Shown here: piece after piece, positions 1 to 13,300 of the stretch | Numbering within the stretch: the first letter of the stretch is position 1 | Layout: each line of letters starts with the position of its first letter | Origin: Nautilus pompilius | Taxonomy: Eukaryota > Mollusca > Cephalopoda > Nautilida > Nautilidae | Length of the DNA: 64,000 bases | Assembly (NCBI GenBank): GCA_018389105.1 | Contig: JACATO010002217.1 | Location: 124,001-188,000, forward strand | Direction of reading: 5' to 3' | Program-made: the position numbers and the translations under genes | Notes under the pieces: generated by a model | The model's input: only the letters and a program-made list of their open reading frames with translations | Told to the model about the DNA's origin: nothing | The model's database searches: none

Positions 1-1170
1 GCTAGTCACACAGGTGGTATTCTCTACCACAACTTACACAAAAGGCTTGGACAATTCACCAATATTCTAAACAGGGGTTCTTCATATTATGAGAGACTTA
101 AAGTACCTTTTAGATCATTAGGTTAAAAAAAATTAGTCTCATAGTGATAAGCTGAGCTGCTCTAAGATGTTGCACCAATGCAGCCGGATATCTGGTACCA
201 TCTCCCATGAATATTGGTTTTAGTACCAAGCAGGTGAGTGTTAAAATGGCAAACAAAGGAGTTAAGGGTTCCATGTGCACTAGCAAGATGAAGTTCCATC
301 GCACTATGACAAACCCATCACTGTGAGAAAAAAAGCCCAGCAATGTTTCCTTAATTCTAGGCTTATCTGTCCCCTGAGCAGCCAAACTATCTTTTGACCA
401 ATGACACATTGCAAGCGAAACCAACTTTCATCAGACTAATGAGTCCTCCACATTGTCCTCAAATTCCATTAAAAACATTGATTGGCCCAATTAAGTCTAA
501 CTTACTTTATGTCAATGTAACAAGCTTGGACATTTTACAGGATGATGAGCATGGTAGCCAAGGCCATTCAGTCTCCTGGACACTGACCTGATGGATACAC
601 TGTTGCCATTTCTCTACAGGCTCATCAGACCAATAACATTGGTGAATGGATTCTGGCACATTTCACAGATAAATGTCCTAACTTCTGTAGGATTCATTGT
701 GTGGAGATGCCCACTACATCCTCTGTCAATGAGTGTTGCGAACAAAGTGTTCAGCAACAAGATAATTGATTGCAGAGTAATGCCTACCAAGTTTCCTCTT
801 TTTGTTTCTGGAGAAAAAAAAACAGGTATTCATTACAATTATCAGCCATCTCCATTCTTTTGTGTAGCATCCATGTCATACTTGGAAACAGTGACAGCTT
901 TAGAATGCCCATGAAAGTTCCTTATTGATGTAAATCAGATGGTTCTCATGTTGTCAAAGTGTGCATGCTCTATGTATGGGGTGGTTCATGCAATGAAAAC
1001 AGTGCACAGAACAGATTTAAACAACAGAAATTCGTATAATTACTATCCTCGCTATAACAACAAATCAAATAGGGCAACGCTAAATAAAGTTATAGAGCAT
1101 AATATTCTTAGAAGGCGTAATTTGGAAGAACAGAAAAGCTGTCCCTGGCTGGAAAAATCAGCTTACTAAC
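1..1170. other. 3' flank or last intron, nothing recognised
   Basis: No exon starting with the required two-base phase was found on the minus strand. Short plus-strand frames (394-591, 591-914, 939-1169) have no recognisable motif, signal or splice context. They could be a very old transposon, but no family could be named. Confidence 0.5.
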
Positions 1171-1310
1171 CAAGCTCCATTTGAGGTCCAAAGATGCTCC
1201 ACCAGTGAAGAGTGCCCGCCTCACTGGAAATCAGAATAGCTGCATCGCTATGCAACCTTGATGTAGCTCTGGCTCTCAAGAAAAGCAATTTATCAACTGG
1301 ATCAGGCTGC
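1171..1310 (-). CDS. WD40 gene, 3'-most exon in window
   Basis: A 140-nt exon, acceptor tttctctcttag and donor gcttg|gttagt. One base completes the split codon, then QPDPVDKLLFLRARATS and AAILISSEAGTLHWWSIFG. The LLFLRAR and ILISSEAG-WW patterns are what I would expect for the last blades of WDR49/WDR64-type proteins. It ends in phase 1, so at least one more exon lies below position 1171 or outside the window; I could not find it. Confidence 0.88.
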
Positions 1311-4300
1311 CTAAGAGAGAAATAGTGGACAGAATATTAAAATACAGGTAATTACAAATTTCAAATAGGTTTTTATCTTTCTCACTTAATGAAGATCTGA
1401 AATGGAAATTAAATCATGAAAAACAATTCATGCATACCAAAGAGATTTAAATTTTAGACCTAAAATGGGTCTATAGCAGTTTCTAGGGATCCCAGTAGTA
1501 CTCATTTTGGATTTCTATGCAAAAGGTTTAAGTGCACTTTTCAGTTTTAAGCATTTTCACACATACATATGACATTAAATATTAAGATCTGACGTGGTTA
1601 ATTCATGATGATGGCTACAGGAAGGTTGTTTTCTCCTGGTTTACAAACCACTCTTCCCATTTGGCTATATACTGGCATCATCCAGCTGTCAGAAAGTTTT
1701 AATTTTTAACCCAACCTCCCAAGTCACTCAAGATAAATACACACCAGAGTCATGAACTTATGGGCTTAGAAATCCATTACTTCTGTTGTTCACACCAATC
1801 AACCACTGCTCTTTGAATTGTAGACAGCCATTTTGGTAAGCTATTGCTACTTCTTTATTTATCAGTGAATATCAGAACTTCTCACATTTCCTATGATTCC
1901 TTCACGCAAAATTCGGCTGTAGACGAGTTAATTTGTGAGAATCTTCTATCTTTGCCATGTCATATAGCTAGCAAGTGGTCAGTAGGGACAATGTGCTTAG
2001 CTGTTACAAGTAGACAGAAAAGCCATTGTGGCTTGTACAAGTTCCATTAGATCCAGATGTGTCAATAAATGCTAATATATCTTGATCGGTGACACTGAAC
2101 CAACCTGACTAATTTTTGTCAATGAAATACAATGCATAAGCTGTGAATAATTAATGAAAGTGCTCACCCTTTAGGTACTCTGTGACTAGTGCAGTGCCGA
2201 GAATTTGGCCGAGAATTAGACTCTACATTGTTATTTCCAAGTGTATGTGAGAATGAAGGGCTGTTTTCCTGAAAAACAAATGTAATAAATTACTGTTCAC
2301 TTATAATACAAGAATTTTTTTAAAAAAAAATTAAAGCTGCAACATTAGGAGTATTTAACAGAAACATTAGTATAAGGAATAAAGACATCATGGATCCCAC
2401 TTTTGGCTATGGTTTATCCCTAACAGATCACCCATTAGACACTTATATAAAAAAAAAAATGTATTTGTTGTCCAAATGTAATTGTGAAGCTTCAAACTTT
2501 TGTTTTTTTTTTATTTGGAAATTCAGTTTAGAGAATCCAACACTTCATCCCAAAAGTTGGTCCTTAAACAGACAAAAATGATATCCCAAGACATTGAGTC
2601 CACTGTGATACAAAAATAATCGTTAACTTTTGGGTGAGGTGGATGAAGAGTAGATGTGCCAAGGCTGCCAGATACCAATGAGAACTCCCTAAAAATATAC
2701 TACTAAAACAGACTTTTGTCGTCTAATCTACAAATAACGTTAAAAGAAATCTTACATACATGAATAACTCAGGGATTCTTTAATAAAAAACGGAATTTCA
2801 CTCAGATGCAGACCAAGAAGTTCCTTCAAGAACAGACATGTTAGTTATTGGAAAGAATTCAACTTGGATTCACCTGAAGGTTTTTTGGTTTTAAAAATGT
2901 TTACTACTCTTGATGACTAATAAAGATTAGATTTACTTGATCTGGGTTGTAGATGTTTAAGAGAAGAGCAGGCAGAATGTTTTTAAAAATAATTAAGGAT
3001 TCTAGGCAGATGGACATCAGGAAAGTATTTTGTCCATCCATAGTTAGTAATAATATTAAGGGCTGTAATTACAAAGTGATAAAAACTTATTTTTCAGTAA
3101 AAAAATGAATAATAAATGAATGGAATGAATTTGCAGCATCAGTGATAACATAAATCAATTTAACATTCACATTGATAGTTATTTCTTTTCCCTGGGTGGA
3201 ACTTTGTATAAGACAATAACAGCTTCTCAACGTCTTATAAAATCTAAACTAAACTAACCATATATATATTTAACTTGTATATCTTCCCATAAATTACAAA
3301 ATGATTTCTACCATTTATAAGATTCAGTGTTACTGAGAGAAATAAAAAAAACATCATCAAAAAGACACGATCTTGGAGGAAGGTGGCTGGGTGGCAAGCG
3401 GCATGCAAGAGTTCAAACCATTGAGAATCCACACAATTACAAATTTCTGCATCAGAAAACTAATTTCTTTCTATTTGCTTGTGAGAACAGAAATTGGTCT
3501 TTTAATAATGTTTCTATATATTAACAAATGGCGCATAATGCATAACAATGCTATTATTGCAGACTTCATCCAAATCTTTATAGCTCAAAGTTTATATTTG
3601 TTTTAAGTTGGTTGGAGTCTTTTAAGTGAACTCTTTTTGTTTATTGATAGGTGAAAGATTCTAAAGCCGCTGATAATTTGAAAGGTTCCATTGAGATCCT
3701 ACATATTGACTTACCAAACTGTTTGAGTATTTTTAATCAGCATTAAATATTCAAAGTTCATGCGCCCCACAGAAGCTGAAAGTACGCCTTGGATTTTTGT
3801 CACGGAAATCACGAATTTAAATGAAGTCCAACAAGTCTTGGAAAATGGCTGTAAAAACACAATTAGGTCGGGCAATTCCTTCATTCCCCTTTCGTGGTTG
3901 GAACGCTCTGCGGGTCCAGTTGCCCAATAAATGGAAGCAGTAGAGCAACGAACTTCCGACAGCAAGAGCTGCCATCGGCGAGCAGAGAGGTGGGAAATGT
4001 CCAAAGGAAGCGTTTGTGACAGAGGGTACCTACGAGGACTGTTTTTGGAATTCATGTGGATGGCCTGAAAGAAATACTAAATGACTGTGTTGGACTTAGT
4101 ACTCATGGCAAATGAAATGGCGGATGCGCTGTGTAATAAATACTGTAGACTGCATTTGTTTAGATACCATAAACTTTAAAATTCAGTTGAACAGGTGACG
4201 GAAACGGTTAAAAAATATAGAATTCATTTTTCATAAAATCGCTGCTTTCCGACCAAAACCTGAGAGTACTTTTTTCTGAATGCAGTGCATCCAACTTGCG

Positions 4301-7300
4301 CTGCACATCTCACCGACTTAACCAACCATAGGTAAAAACCATTTAAAAAGCAAACAAACTTGTCATTGCTCAAAAAACAAGATATTCACCATTCGCCCTG
4401 CCTGCAAGGCACGGTTCTACTGGTCACTGCAAAAAAAAAAAAAAGAAAGAGGTGGGGGAGGGGTGGAAGCATCTGCCATACCACCTTCACTGGTAGACAA
4501 AAGGTGGAACAGTTGGTTTGAAGCTGCCCGTTCTCATGCCAACCATCTCGACGGTTACATGGATTTCTTTGAAGACGTATGTGGATGAAGCTGTAGTTTG
4601 GCAGTTGAAGATGTCACCAACTTGAGCAGATCTGCAGCAATAGGAACACACGCTGCAAAAATAATGTCGACTTGTACTGCTTACAAAAAAAAAAAATCGG
4701 AAACCAGACCACATCAGGTGGCAAATGGTTTGGCCGATCTTGTTAGATTAGGCGAATCTCCCAGTGATGAAACTGACAACCTGTTAGCTAAGAAATAAGC
4801 CTGCACCAAGAGCAGCGATTAAGTTGGAATTCACGCACGTGGCAAAATCTGAATTTCTGTCAAAATGCTGCGTTTTTCCGAAGTGAGCCACGTGCTTAAT
4901 CAAGCATCTAACTGAGCACCCCGACCTCACATCACTAAATGCATCTGATGTGATTTCCATGTCTGAAGACAATGCCTTGGCAAAAGCCAAACCCAGCAGC
5001 TACATCAGCGTAGTTTCTGACACGAGGAGCTTGAATGCTGTTGAATTTTGCTGTGACTTAAAAAGACCACTTTCCAAATCTGGCTGCGATTGCTTTGAGC
5101 AGCCTTTTTTCCCCCTGGTGTCTGTCACCGACGCAGACTGTGACTGATCTTTTTCTTTTTTTGCAAGGATGACTTGCACGATAGCGGGTGGTGAATCATG
5201 AATGACAACTTTTGGACGTAAAAAAATGTTGTTTCAGAATCGTGAAAAAAATCTAAGTACAAAAATCATTTTGTGTTCTAAAGCAATAGTTGTTATATTA
5301 TTGGTTTCAATGTGATATTTAGAAGCTCCTATATATGGTTAGGTAGTGAAAACTACATTATTTCATGACCTTTCCATTGGATTATTGTTTTATTCCCTCC
5401 CCTTGGCCATGAATTTTCCTAAAAATTACTGTGACGAGATGGAATCCCTCACTGTAAATGATGATTAGTTTTTATTTTTCCTAATAAGAGACCACAGCAC
5501 CATGGGACAGATGAAGGTAAATGAGGATAGGAAATGAGGTACTGCACATTCTCTAAAGTTTAGATCGACCTCTTTACCTCCAAACCAAGATATTCTGTTC
5601 GTGTAATGAAGTTAGTTTATAATGAAAAAGAGAAAAGCAAATCATTTCCTAAACAAACAGGGATGACACGTACGACTGAGATGGAGGCTGATGGCGGAGG
5701 TGAAGTAAAATCTTTTCAGTCTCTAAATTCCAGACGACGATGCTTCCATCAAAGCTAGCTGTAACCAAGAGATTTGGAGGGCAGTTGTCCATGGCTAAGA
5801 TGTCATCCTGATGCACTTGACCCCCTTTCCAGTTCAGGTTAGCAATGACATACATATTCTAAAAACAAAACAGTCAGTTTGTGGCGATTATTTCTAGACA
5901 TGTGCAGACTGTTAACATTTTCATTGCAGCACATTTTCCACAAATAGCAGCTGGTAAAAGCAAAATTCTTCATAGAAATACAGCAGAAGATTCTTTAAAG
6001 CTTGTAAATCTCCCTCTGTCTTAAAAATGTCCATCTAGATTATTCTTAGAACCAGTTGTCCATTTTGTTTTAGTTCAATTACATAAACACGTGGTTTGCC
6101 TTCTTGAATACACTGTGATGGCATGGTGTCCATGAGAAAAGACATTGACTTTTCTGAGCTCAGCAAAGATTTGCTAAAATGCTCCCGGATCTCAAAGCAT
6201 TTTAAATATGCTGAATGATTTAATAATATTAGATTTGTCAGCTTTGGATTTTAGGCATCTAAATAAATAACAGTTTTGAAAGTGAAGACAGGAACAGTTT
6301 TCAGCTGTGTATAGTCACTAATACAAGGGGTCATCATAATTCCAAACCAGCTAAAATCCAGCATAGGTAAATATCAGAAAATATCTTTCTTTAGCAATAG
6401 GATTATTACGAAGTGGAATAAATTACTGTTAAGTTAAGTGGATAGTGACAGATAATTCTGTTAACTATTTATCTTTCTAGGAGAGGGAGCTCCTGCATAA
6501 ACCAAAATGGCTCCCTGCCTTGTAACTATTAATTAATGCACTGTATTTCATTGCCTCAACACTTTCAGTCATTGTTTCACCGCACATCTTCCCATATCAG
6601 AAGCCCTCTCAAAAGATGTCCAAATTGATTCTAATGGTGAAATCCTGTTATTAAAGTTAGCAAACCCCCTACAGTGTAAACATTCTGGTCAGTGTTTTTA
6701 ACAAAAGAATGACAACACAAAATATTACTATAAATTTGTGGACAACCAGTGTGTAGTTATTGAAATTTATCATTTTTATTATTATTATTTAGTAAATAAA
6801 ACTGTTAATTCTGTAAGGAAAGCAATGGGTTCCTTATTCTTTGCTAAAATAATATACTGCACAGAGAGAGAGAGAGAGAAAAACGAACAAACTCACGGTT
6901 GGGTCAGAGTCATCGTAGAGAGTAATCATACGGCTCCAACCAACAGATAATATGACCTTTTTATCAGTTAGGGGTAGAATTCCAGTCACCTCAGCCTCCG
7001 TCACAGGTTCCAGTTTATGTAAATTGTGGCCATTTTGAAAATTCCACACCTGGAAGAAATAACTTATTTTTCTCATTTTCAGTTTTCAAAACATATTTTT
7101 TATTTAACAAAAATGGAATTAGGGGTTATTTTTCTGGATTTATTAAATAAACAAAAAAATTTTAATGCTGTACTTCTGGTAAAGGAAGACATCGTGTGTA
7201 AGCTCACAAAGTTGATTGAGAAGGTTCTTCGCCACTGTCAGGGGGCTGAGTCTACACCTGGTGTCTCAGACAAGGTTGTTGTCTTTAGCTGTGCCTTTTA

Positions 7301-10300
7301 AGTACAAAATTGACTCCATGAAAGCAAAATGATTCCTAGTTCTGGCCAGGAGAAAATTACCAGTGAAAATGAAAGTAGACAAAAGGATGAGATGGGAAAC
7401 TAAAACATTTAAGATAAATAAACTTTGAAAATACTTTGCATTTGATTATTTTCAGTTTAGTGCAATATGAAACTTTCCGGAATACAAATTATATACAGTT
7501 TAAAAATTAAATTTTGAATGAAGCCATTTTCCTGAATAAAATTATTTCAGAAATGAAACGTAAAACAGTTTTCCTTAAAAAAAAAATTAGAAAAGAGGAC
7601 TCTGAACCAGTGGTGACAAAATCAGACCGGTGTCTTTAACATACGTTACTGATGCACGGTTAAATGTGGAAAATAAACTAAAGGAATATAAAGAGAGAAA
7701 ATACTTCTGAGTATACGCCAACACTTCAGAAACCACAACATACCTTCCAAAGTGTGCTTTACATATTCCAACAAGATGTAGAGAGGAGGAAGTAAATTTT
7801 ATTTCCTTCTTCATTTTTTTGTGTTTTTATACCTGTGTTGCTGAGAAAAGTCATAGATCTTTGCATACGGAAAGTGAATGACTCCTTTATTTTAAAACTA
7901 CCCCAAAGCATCAAAATGGCATAACTGTAACATGAAAAGGGTCCATTCCTCAGAAATGCTGGACGAGGGCCTTTGAAAATGGGTCACGACTCATCTGGTC
8001 TGGGTGGGCATGGCGCTTACTGAATTGCCTGCAACTTTGAGGAGATCATACCTGGCTAACATCTGCAGTAAAACAAGGCGTCATCAATAGAATCGCTACC
8101 TGCCAGAAACCAGTCTGCACACATGATGTTCTGCTCTAATATGAACTGCGCCTGATATCCCAGCTGAACAACACTCAGACGCCTCAGCAAGGCTGTATCT
8201 TGAGGACAGAGACGGAAAAAGTTCACCAAAAACATTGATGATTTTATAATGAGTTATGGAAATGAAAGCCTCAAAAATACATGCCAAATGCTTTGCCACC
8301 AATATTTCATAAATATGTACTCTCTCTCATGGTGAAAGAGCACCAACCCTGTCAACCATGCCTGGGACGAGCTAGAATGAAATCCTCATCGCCACAGACC
8401 AGTCAGCAGCTCATCGGAGTTCTATAGCAAGAATGGACCAGCATTCCTACAGCAGGATAAGATGCACAGACCATCTATGAGCCACAGACTTAGGCCACTT
8501 CTTGCCATGGCAGATGTACGATCAGGTCCCAACTTACAAAAACTCTATTGTCATTTGATGCTGCAAAACTCAAAGCTGCAGATTTGAAACAATAAGCTGT
8601 GTTGCCATGCATGTTTAATAATGTAGTGTACATGCCTCCTCTGCTAATTTTCGCACAGTGTCACCAGTTACTTAATTAATGCTTAACAGAAATAACATGC
8701 AGCAGCAATCTCTTGCACAACATTTGCCATGTATGTTAAAGCTTTGACTGTTGCAAGCACACACAATTATTCTTAAATAATCAGAACGAGCAGTTGATGA
8801 TCCAAAGCAGCTACTACTCACATGTAGTCTGAATGTAGAGCTTCATAGGATCAGCAAGGTGACCCTGCTCTGGGTTTATAATGCAGGTCATCACGCGAAC
8901 GCCGTGGAGGAGCGCATATTACCAGACAATATACGGATACCGTGAATAAATAATCGCAGCTATCGTTGGTGCAGACACTTCAACATAGATAAGAATATAA
9001 AATTTTTGTGCTTTTAAATAGCTGTTGGGTGTATGTAGTTTAGGCAGAGTTCCCACATCTCAAATAGATAAATATTTATATTCAGAAATTTTCTGTGACT
9101 TTTACAAGGGAGCATGAGCACCTTCAAAATGGAGGGGGTGCCAGTTATCCCATAGAAAGTTGATGCTAATAGTGTAATGATAGCATTATTTTGTGCCCGA
9201 TTCACCACAGTCAGTGATGCATGTCAATTTGCCCTCCCTCTAGGAAAAAATCCAGCGGATACTCATACATGAGAGATAATAAGAATAAAAGTAGATAGAC
9301 AGTTAGACTGCATTCAGCTATGGGACATTTTGAATATTTAAAGAAGGGAGCATCACTGATGTCACAGATGCATAAAAAGTATCTTCGACTTTCAAAAAAT
9401 TTTTATTGGCTGTGTAAACATTCTTTTATTTTTTCCTGTTTGCTAGCAAATAAAATATTTTTAAAATTAATGCCAAGCAGAAACAAGAAAGCAGGTACTT
9501 TAAGTAATCCTCAATGTACACACATACACACACATCCTCTCACACATGCACACACACTCTTTCTCTCTTTGCCTGCCTGGCAGTCTCTAACCCTCTACAT
9601 TATAAACCAGGAGTTCTTCTGACCTGTACCATATCCTCTATTTTTACCCATGCAATATTTGTAGAAAATAAAGAAAGAAATACCAGAAAACCTAACCTAG
9701 TTAGATAAAAAGAAAGTTTTTATAATGAACTAACGGATGTCATTCAGATAACACCCAGCTTAAATAGCACTGTCATTATGGTATCCAGCCCTGCCCATCC
9801 TTAGTATATACCCACGTAGCCCAAAAGCAGTTACCTTAATTGTCCCGTTTCTTGCACCTGTAATCAACCTTCTCCAGGACTCATCAAAAACCATGCAGGT
9901 TATCTCTTCAGCAGCATGTGCATTTGAGAAAACAATAGCTTTGCTGCCTGTTTCAATGTCCCATACAGCTATGGCTGAAGAGTCACAACCAGTTACAACC
10001 TTAAAATGGAGAAAGAGATGATGGAAGAGGACCCTTATGGTTCGAGGATACAAACTCACAAAGTGTTTAAGAGTTGCATATATAGAGCTACTAATGCTAG
10101 AATTGCTGGTAAGTCAATGGTATGAAATTGTATCTTTCAAATCAAAGCACAACAAAAGAATAACTAAAAATAAACAAATTTAGAGTTAAATTACTGGATC
10201 AGGGGAGGGGTTATTAAAATTTTCTAATAAAGATGAACAATGAACTTGGCATTTAATTTGGAATATTGAAGTAAATGTGATTAAACATCCAAAACTTCAT

Positions 10301-13300
10301 AAGGTTTACTGGAAATTAAATTTGTAAATTCCAAAAGATAAAATAAAACACTTTGTTTTTAAAAACTTAATTAAAAATTGAGAGACTTCTGTCCAGGCCT
10401 GGGTCATACCTGTTTAAAGAACTGGTTATAGATGGCAGAGCAGAGTTGTGTGTCATGAGTTGTTGGTGCGTCATCTTTGGTGCAGCTCAGATGACCGAGC
10501 ATCAGCAAGCCTACATAGTCATTGCATGTCACCATCAGTGAATTAAAAGGGTCAGGTTGCAGAAAAATTGGGAACTGTCCATGTTCTGGCATTCGGCCAT
10601 GGATGCTACTTGGGAATTTCAGCATCATGGTCTGCACACATGCGTGTTCTTTAATGTCCCATACTTTGATTACCTGTAGTTATTTCAAATCAGTTTATGC
10701 ATTCTTTAAAAAAAAAAACAACAACAAAATTAGAGTACTTTTTCATACATTATTTCTTTTGGCATACTGTAGTTAGTAGTTTTTTATTTATGTATTTTTG
10801 ACTGTTTTATTTAATTTAACATTGAGCAGAACCAGGCAGCCAAATTTAACTGCAGATACTAGGGATGTTGAAATTCTAGTAGACGTACACAGATACAGAA
10901 AGTCAGGAAGTATTTAAAACTTTAGGCCCTGTTTTGACAAAAGGTGTCGACTATAGGTGTAAACACATTTAACCTGTCTGCTTCCACTAGCCACCCTTGA
11001 CAATGCATTCCAGACAGACACTACCTCAGAGGTTCCCAATCTTTTCCTCATTGTGACTTGATTAACAACACAGTGACAAATTCTTGTGATCCCAACTTCC
11101 AACATAAGCTGCACGCACACCCTCCTAGGAGGATCCAAGGGAATGCTCTCCTGGAATATTCGGAAAGAAAACAGGGTGAAGTAATGCAATTCCTGCATTC
11201 TAGGCCATGGAACAGCTGCATCTTGAGGTGTCGATGTGAGGCTGTGCAGGTGATGTGATGTGCTGGCAGGTACTGCCCAACTTCATGACTCCTAGTTCAG
11301 GAGCTGCTGCACTACGTGATTATTATAAGACATCACCTTATGTAGAATCGAGAATGTTGCTACAAGAATAAGTTTACAGCATCATTAATTCTTGATTAAA
11401 TGTAGAAGTGAGCTATAGTTGAGGTCACGTGCTTTCAAAGGTCACTAGTGCTATAACAGCTAATGTCTCCACCATACGAAGTCTGTCGAAAAAGTATCCG
11501 ATTTTATTTTCTCCTGTGGGAAGTAATGGCGTTAGGGAGGCAAAAGTGTGCATAGTGGAGCCGCATGCCTTCATGTGCATGCGTGGTTTTTGGCAGACTT
11601 GCTGGATGCATCAGTCGCTGTCAGGCAGCCAGTGTGTGAGATGCTGTACTACTTACATGTCGCATTTTCATTTCACCCGTGATGACGGAATGTGTGGAAC
11701 AACGATCTTGCATCAAGTTTTGCCAAAAGCTTGGAGATACCCAAGCGGAAACAATTCACAAAATTCAACAGGCTTTTGGTGACAATGCCATGGGTGTTAC
11801 CCAAATAAAAGAATGGTACAACAGGTTCAAAGATGGCCACACATCGGTGGAGTGACCAACGTTCCGGGAGGCCATCAACAAGCTGCAATGCAGGTGTTAT
11901 CAAGAAAGTGCGGACCTTGATAATGGGGGATTGTCGTTTGACGGTGCGGGAAATTAATAATGAGGTTGGGATTAGTAAAGATTCTGCACATGCAATTTTA
12001 AAGGAGGATTTGGGCTTGCATAGAGTGGCAGCGAAATTTGTGCCCAAGCTGCTTTCTCAGGAACAACAACAACTTGATCTTGTGGTTGCACAGGACCTGC
12101 TGGATACTGCCAACAGGGATCCTGATTTCCAGAATACCGTGATAACTGGAGAGGAGACGTGGATGTACAGGTACGACTCAGAAACCAAAGCTCAGTCGTC
12201 ACAGTGGAAGCACCCAACGTCGCCAAGGCCCAAAAAAGCATGTCAGGTCTGGAGCAAAATCAAGGTGATGCTGACTGTTTTCTTCGACTACCGAGGCATT
12301 GTGCATCACGAATACACACCAGAAGGACAAACAGTTACAAAGGAGTACTATCAGGAAGTCCTCTGACATCTTCGTGATGCAGTTCAGCACAAGAGACTGG
12401 ATCTGTGGGCCTCACAAAACTGGCAGCTGCATCATGACAATGCCCCGGCTCATTCGTCGCAGCTGATCCAAGGTTTCTTGGCAAAGAAAAGCATTTCACT
12501 CATTCGCCAGGCTCCATACTCTCCACACATGGCTCCTTCTGACTTCTGGTTGTTCCCAAAAATGAAGATGCCACTGAAAGGCTCCCGCTTTGAGAGCCGA
12601 GAGGACATCATGTGGAATGCAACAGCAGAGCTGAAAGCCATTTTGGAATAAGCATTCCAGACGTGCTTCGAACAGTGGAAGGATCGCTGGGCTAAGTGTG
12701 TGGAGGCACAAGGGGCCTACTTAGAAGGGGATTAGCAATTGAACCCCACCAAGTATGTAATTTTTTTTTTTTCCAGCCTAAGGTCGGATACTTTTTCGAC
12801 ATACCTCATACATTCTTTTCCAGAAAAAAAAAAACATTTTAAAAACCTAAATAAGTCATCCCTACCAAACTACCATATCAAAGCTTTTTAAGTCTTCCAG
12901 CAAAGCTGAGGTTGTGGATATTATTATTAATCATCGTAGTAAACTTCTGTTCAGGCCCCACGCCAAGATATTCACATTCTTTTGGATAATGTTGATGCCA
13001 TTCCCAAAAACTGCATCATCCAAGAGAAGTCTGGATAAACAATTAATACAGGGAAATTAAAACTGCTAAAATTCTACTAATTATACTATAATACAGCAGA
13101 AACTGAGACATCCCCTCTCAGGCTTTTTTTCCCTTTTTTTCTCACTTTCCACAGTGTCATCCATTATAATGCCCACCATCAACTAGGCAGAATTAACAAC
13201 AACAACAAAGATACCTACTGCATCTCTAGAATAACTGAAAATCTGACTCAGGCCTTCATGAATCACTGTTCCTATTATACCAGTTGAGTGACCCCTTAAA

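Noticed and set aside
394..914. Consecutive plus-strand ORFs near the left edge
   Set aside because: No recognisable domain, splice context or terminal repeats. Their presence is compatible with chance or an unidentifiable old repeat.
3711..4055. Minus-strand 114-codon frame ending at a donor-like gtaagt, with an internal acceptor
   Set aside because: It cannot join the exon at 5674 or the one at 1310 without a stop or frame loss, and the peptide shows no WD40 pattern.
13215..13219. Alternative donor tag|gtatct for the exon starting at 13410
   Set aside because: It would end in phase 1 and break the VIKVWDI frame of the next exon. Donor gca|gtaggt keeps it.
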